DNA from: Aureispira sp. CCB-QB1
Lineage (GTDB): Bacteria; Bacteroidota; Bacteroidia; Chitinophagales; Saprospiraceae
DNA length: 64,000 nt
Direction: 5' to 3'
NCBI RefSeq assembly: GCF_000724545.1
Contig: NZ_JHBV01000031.1
Coordinates: 186,001-250,000 of the forward strand
Shown here one piece after another: positions 61,369 to 64,000 of this stretch. Made by a program: the position numbers and the translations under genes. The notes below the pieces were generated by a model that was not told where the DNA came from, searched no databases, and worked only from the letters and a program-made list of their open reading frames with translations. Every line of letters begins with the position of its first letter. The first letter of the stretch is position 1.

Positions 61369-61881
61369 ATGCGCCACCAATTAATTCTATTGTTCTATGG
61401 ACTTGTTATCATTAGCTCGCTGGTAGGAGCTTATATTTTTATTGGTTATCATACAACCAAACAAACTGATTTTACAACCAAAGAGGGAGTTGTACAAGGT
61501 GTCTTAATGATATCTAAGGACGAATATGGGGAAGATGTTGGCTTGCGTTTTAGGTTAGAGGATAGCGATGTAGAATATGTTCTGGCGGGGAAGCTTTTGG
61601 AAATTACGCACCCAGATATTCACCAGTTAAAAGAAGGAGATTCTATTCGGGTTTGGGTAAAAACAGTGGCAGCACAGAATTACTTGGATAAATCTATGGC
61701 ACATATGAATGCCATTTGGGGGATTCAACGTCTGACAGATGGGCTAATTTTATTGGCTTTGGAGGATGCTATTCATCAACGAAGTGGGCTGCAATATTTG
61801 GGTTTTGTCGTGCTATTTATTTTAACAGCGAGTGTTTTTTCTTTCTTTTTTTATCGAAAAGTCAAATTGCATAAAAAGTAA
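61369..61881 (+). CDS. Hypothetical bitopic/polytopic membrane protein
   Basis: 170 residues with an N-terminal transmembrane helix (LILLFYGLVIISSLVGAYIFIGY) and a C-terminal one (GLQYLGFVVLFILTASVFSFFFY). The periplasmic part is beta-rich (EGVVQGVLMISKDEYGEDVGLRFRLEDSDVEYVLAG), like DUF3592-type envelope proteins. The start is the ATG at 61369; a longer frame from 61258 overlaps the previous gene. It ends 6 bp before the acetyltransferase start, forming an operon. Confidence 0.65.
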   Translation: MRHQLILLFYGLVIISSLVGAYIFIGYHTTKQTDFTTKEGVVQGVLMISKDEYGEDVGLRFRLEDSDVEYVLAGKLLEITHPDIHQLKEGDSIRVWVKTVAAQNYLDKSMAHMNAIWGIQRLTDGLILLALEDAIHQRSGLQYLGFVVLFILTASVFSFFFYRKVKLHKK

Positions 61882-61887
61882 CTAAGG

Positions 61888-62718
61888 ATGGAAATAAGAG
61901 ATTTGAGTAACTGCTCATTAGAAGAAATTGTTTTTGCTATGTTGATGGCGTTTGAGGAGTATTTTTTAAAAATGCCTTCTGATACAACTTATTGGAAACA
62001 TCGCTATCAGGCGGCTAGAGTAGACTGGACGTGTTCTTTCGGGATGTTTGACCAAGGAGAGTTAATTGCTTTTATTATTAACGGAATTGATGAAAGGGGG
62101 ACTCATAGAGTGGCGTTTAATACAGGAACAGGGGTGATAAAAAAATACCGTGGTCAGAAAATAGTTGACCAACTGTATGCTTATGCTTTTCCTATCTTGC
62201 AACAAAAAGGGGTAACTTGTTGTGCACTGGAAGTTATTCAAGAAAACAGCCGTGCCATTCGAGTGTATGAACGAATCGGCTTTTCGATTACAAAGGAGTA
62301 CCTCTGTTTTACAGGAAAATTGGAGGTTTCAAATTATGAAACAACAATCCATAAAATTGATTTTGAAAAAATTACCAATCCACAAGCTAATTGGTATGCT
62401 TGGGACAATTCCAATAGAGCAATACAATTGAGTTCAAAGGGCACTTATACCTGTTACGAGGTTTTTTCTTTGGCTAAAGAAAAAATTGGCTTTTTTGTTA
62501 TCAATGAACAATCTGGAAATTTACCTCAATTTGAGATTTATAAAACGAATCAACAAGAGGATTGGCAACTTCTTTTTGATGGCATCGCTCAAGTAAGTAG
62601 AACAATTAGGACTATTAATATTGATGCTAAACGAACGGATATATTGCAAACCTTGCGTTACTTAGGCATGGAGAATAGCATTAACCAATATGAAATGGAG
62701 CTAAAAATGAAACCATAG
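61888..62718 (+). CDS. GNAT acetyltransferase with extra C-terminal domain
   Basis: 276 residues. The first GNAT domain is clear: TGTGVIKKYRGQKIVDQLYAYAFPILQQKG (acetyl-CoA loop) and ENSRAIRVYERIGFSITKEY (motif B). The second half (YETTIHKIDFEKITNPQANWYAWDNSNRAIQLS to RTINIDAKRTDILQTLRYLGM) repeats the topology without a strong acetyl-CoA motif, as in double-GNAT proteins. The substrate is unknown. It is translationally close to the membrane protein upstream. Confidence 0.8.
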   Translation: MEIRDLSNCSLEEIVFAMLMAFEEYFLKMPSDTTYWKHRYQAARVDWTCSFGMFDQGELIAFIINGIDERGTHRVAFNTGTGVIKKYRGQKIVDQLYAYAFPILQQKGVTCCALEVIQENSRAIRVYERIGFSITKEYLCFTGKLEVSNYETTIHKIDFEKITNPQANWYAWDNSNRAIQLSSKGTYTCYEVFSLAKEKIGFFVINEQSGNLPQFEIYKTNQQEDWQLLFDGIAQVSRTIRTINIDAKRTDILQTLRYLGMENSINQYEMELKMKP

Positions 62719-62766
62719 TGATTGCTAGTAATAAAGAGAGAACCAGTATGGTATCTTATTGAAATC

Positions 62767-62846
62767 ATTACTCCGTTATAAAATCGTAGTAGCACCGTAG
62801 GTAACTAAGCGAAGCGATCTCATAAAATAATCAACGGAGTATTATG
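62767..62846. repeat. Short ATTACTCCGTTA-bounded repeat copy
   Basis: attactccgtta at 62767 and its inverted counterpart tcaacggagtat near 62830-62843 bound about 80 bp. The interior gtagtagcaccgtaggtaac...gcgaagcgatctc resembles the insertion module of the 47.9 kb copy rather than the 55 kb core. It stands directly upstream of the next gene. Confidence 0.6.
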
Positions 62847-62857
62847 GAATAGTATGT

Positions 62858-63436
62858 ATGGAAAAAATATTAAAGGAAATAAAGGAGTGTGCTGTTTGTA
62901 AAGAATATTTAGACTTAGGACCTAATCCAGTAGTAGTAGCAAATCCAAAAAGTAAGATCTTAATAGTCGGACAAGCCCCTGGGAAAAGAGTGCATGAGTC
63001 AGGTATTCCGTGGGATGACCCTAGTGGAGTGCAATTGAGAAAGTGGATGGGAGTAGATGAAAGTGTGTTTTATGATGCAACCCGTATCGCTATTGTACCG
63101 ATGGGGTTTTGTTATCCAGGAAAAGGAAAGACAGGAGATTTACCACCTAGACCAGAATGTGCCCCGTTATGGCATCAGGCACTATTAGAGCAAATGCCAT
63201 CTGTAGAGTTGACCTTGTTAATTGGACAGTATGCGCAGAAATATTATTTGGGAAATGCAAAAAAGAAAAATTTAACGGAAACAGTGAAAAACTACAAGGC
63301 ATACTTGCCAACTCAAATTCCGTTGCCGCATCCATCTCCTAGAAATCGATTTTGGTTGTCTAAAAATCCTTGGTTTCAAGAATCTGTCGTTCCTGAATTA
63401 CAAAAAAGAATAAGGATGCACCTTGACCAAGATTGA
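62858..63436 (+). CDS. Uracil-DNA glycosylase superfamily protein
   Basis: 192 residues of the UDG fold. Motif 1 is GQAPG (about 38-42, LIVGQAPGKRVHESGIPWDD) and motif 2 is HPSPRN (about 158-163). A CxxC pair near the N-terminus (CAVCKEYLDLG) resembles the start of an iron-sulfur or zinc site seen in some families, but the further cysteines needed are not evident. It may excise uracil or only bind DNA. It starts 12 bp after a repeat copy. Confidence 0.8.
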   Translation: MEKILKEIKECAVCKEYLDLGPNPVVVANPKSKILIVGQAPGKRVHESGIPWDDPSGVQLRKWMGVDESVFYDATRIAIVPMGFCYPGKGKTGDLPPRPECAPLWHQALLEQMPSVELTLLIGQYAQKYYLGNAKKKNLTETVKNYKAYLPTQIPLPHPSPRNRFWLSKNPWFQESVVPELQKRIRMHLDQD

Positions 63437-63470
63437 TAGGTTCTAGACAAGTTTTATAATTTATTAACAA

Positions 63471-64000
63471 ATGATAGGATTAATAATTGGAATCGTAAGC
63501 ATTGTAACTTGGTTGATTTGGAGCAATGCTTTTTATCAAGTCAAAGAGGGATTTGCACTCATTCGTTGGGGAGTGGGAGGTGATAAGGTTTATTTTAGAG
63601 GTAGTTTTTTTGCTTATCCTTTGGTGCATCGAGTGGAGAAAATTAATATCAAAGAACAACGAGTTTTGATTAGTTTGATTGGAGAACAAAGTGTTTTAAC
63701 ACAAGATAATATACGTGTCGAGCTTCAGTTAACATTTTTTGTACAAATTCAACATACGAATTGGGATGTATTACAGGTTGCTAGGACTTACGGAGGTACA
63801 GGGGCTGTCGAAAAGGAAACCTTGAAGCAAATATTTGAGCCGACATTTGTCCATGAAATTAAAACGTTAGTCAAACAATACACTTATCAACGCTTGGATA
63901 GCACCCCTCAACAATTTTTAAAAGAGCTAAAGTATCAACTTGAAGTAGATTTTGGAGGATACCAACTCAATAGAATCCGAATAGCAGCTCTAAAATACTT
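63471..64000 (+). CDS. SPFH/Band-7 (flotillin-like) membrane protein, cut at window end
   Basis: The frame opens at 63471 and runs off the right edge after 176 codons. An N-terminal hydrophobic hairpin (MIGLIIGIVSIVTWLIWSN) precedes YQVKEGFALIRWGVGGDKVYFRG and the Band-7 core (RVEKINIKEQRVLISLIG ... VLTQDNIRVELQLTFFVQIQ), the flotillin/YqiK pattern. Such proteins form large membrane-linked oligomers. The C-terminal part is unseen. It follows the UDG-like gene by 35 bp. Confidence 0.8.
   Translation, partial: MIGLIIGIVSIVTWLIWSNAFYQVKEGFALIRWGVGGDKVYFRGSFFAYPLVHRVEKINIKEQRVLISLIGEQSVLTQDNIRVELQLTFFVQIQHTNWDVLQVARTYGGTGAVEKETLKQIFEPTFVHEIKTLVKQYTYQRLDSTPQQFLKELKYQLEVDFGGYQLNRIRIAALKY

Overview
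The window looks like a chromosomal segment of a low-GC Bacteroidota bacterium, most likely of the Saprospiria (Saprospira/Aureispira type); that placement is inferred from gene content and I cannot run a phylogeny. Supporting signs are several promoters of the Bacteroidota form TTTG-N18/19-TAnnTTTG, a type IX secretion sorting domain, secreted TonB-C-domain proteins, many small lipoproteins, weak Shine-Dalgarno signals, a Rho factor with a long charged N-terminal insert, and a complete mreB-mreC-mreD-mrdA-rodA cluster. I saw no rRNA, tRNA, CRISPR array, transposase or prophage block.

Layout. 1-4.4 kb: a cut TPR protein, a sugar nucleotidyltransferase, dUTPase and two secreted or lipoprotein unknowns. 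4.8-12.1 kb: a TetR regulator with its promoter, then an outer-membrane factor, membrane-fusion lipoprotein and RND pump that form a tripartite efflux operon. 12.1-16.6 kb: an acetyltransferase, a T9SS-exported protein next to a GIGT-repeat fibre-like protein, and two tandem TonB-C proteins. 16.9-18.1 kb: an HTH-S24 repressor and a stand-alone S24 paralogue. 18.3-22.3 kb: START-domain protein, membrane protein, polyprenyl synthase, alpha/beta hydrolase. 22.5-28.7 kb: the cell-shape/elongasome cluster. 29-33.5 kb: a YkuK-type RNase H-fold protein, three poorly known proteins and Rho. 34.2-42.5 kb: SerS, RibD, an EamA transporter, a beta-barrel protein, small unknowns and a glucosaminidase. 42.6-50 kb: dipeptidyl peptidase IV, a kinase-fold unknown, Tpx, an AlkA-like glycosylase, a small lipoprotein, malic enzyme. 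50.2-57.2 kb: an OvoA-type sulfoxide synthase, a POT peptide transporter, membrane proteins, a DNA2/NAM7-type helicase. 57.8-64 kb: an MlaE/MlaF ABC pair, small envelope proteins, acetyltransferase, uracil-DNA-glycosylase-like protein and a cut SPFH protein.

Most of this is housekeeping sequence. The most interesting unexplained structure is a family of intergenic repeats bounded by inverted ATTACTCCGTTG termini (about 36.9, 47.9, 55.0 and 62.8 kb). Three copies share an alignable core, and one has a perfect 15-bp internal inverted repeat plus a 16-bp hairpin. Other points worth a look are a kinase-fold orphan at 45.1 kb, a palindromic motif shared by the S24 repressor and glucosaminidase upstream regions, a possibly leaderless ribD promoter embedded in the serS terminator, a terminator inside the mre cluster, a TetR gene without a usable ATG, and a stand-alone OvoA core lacking the methyltransferase domain.
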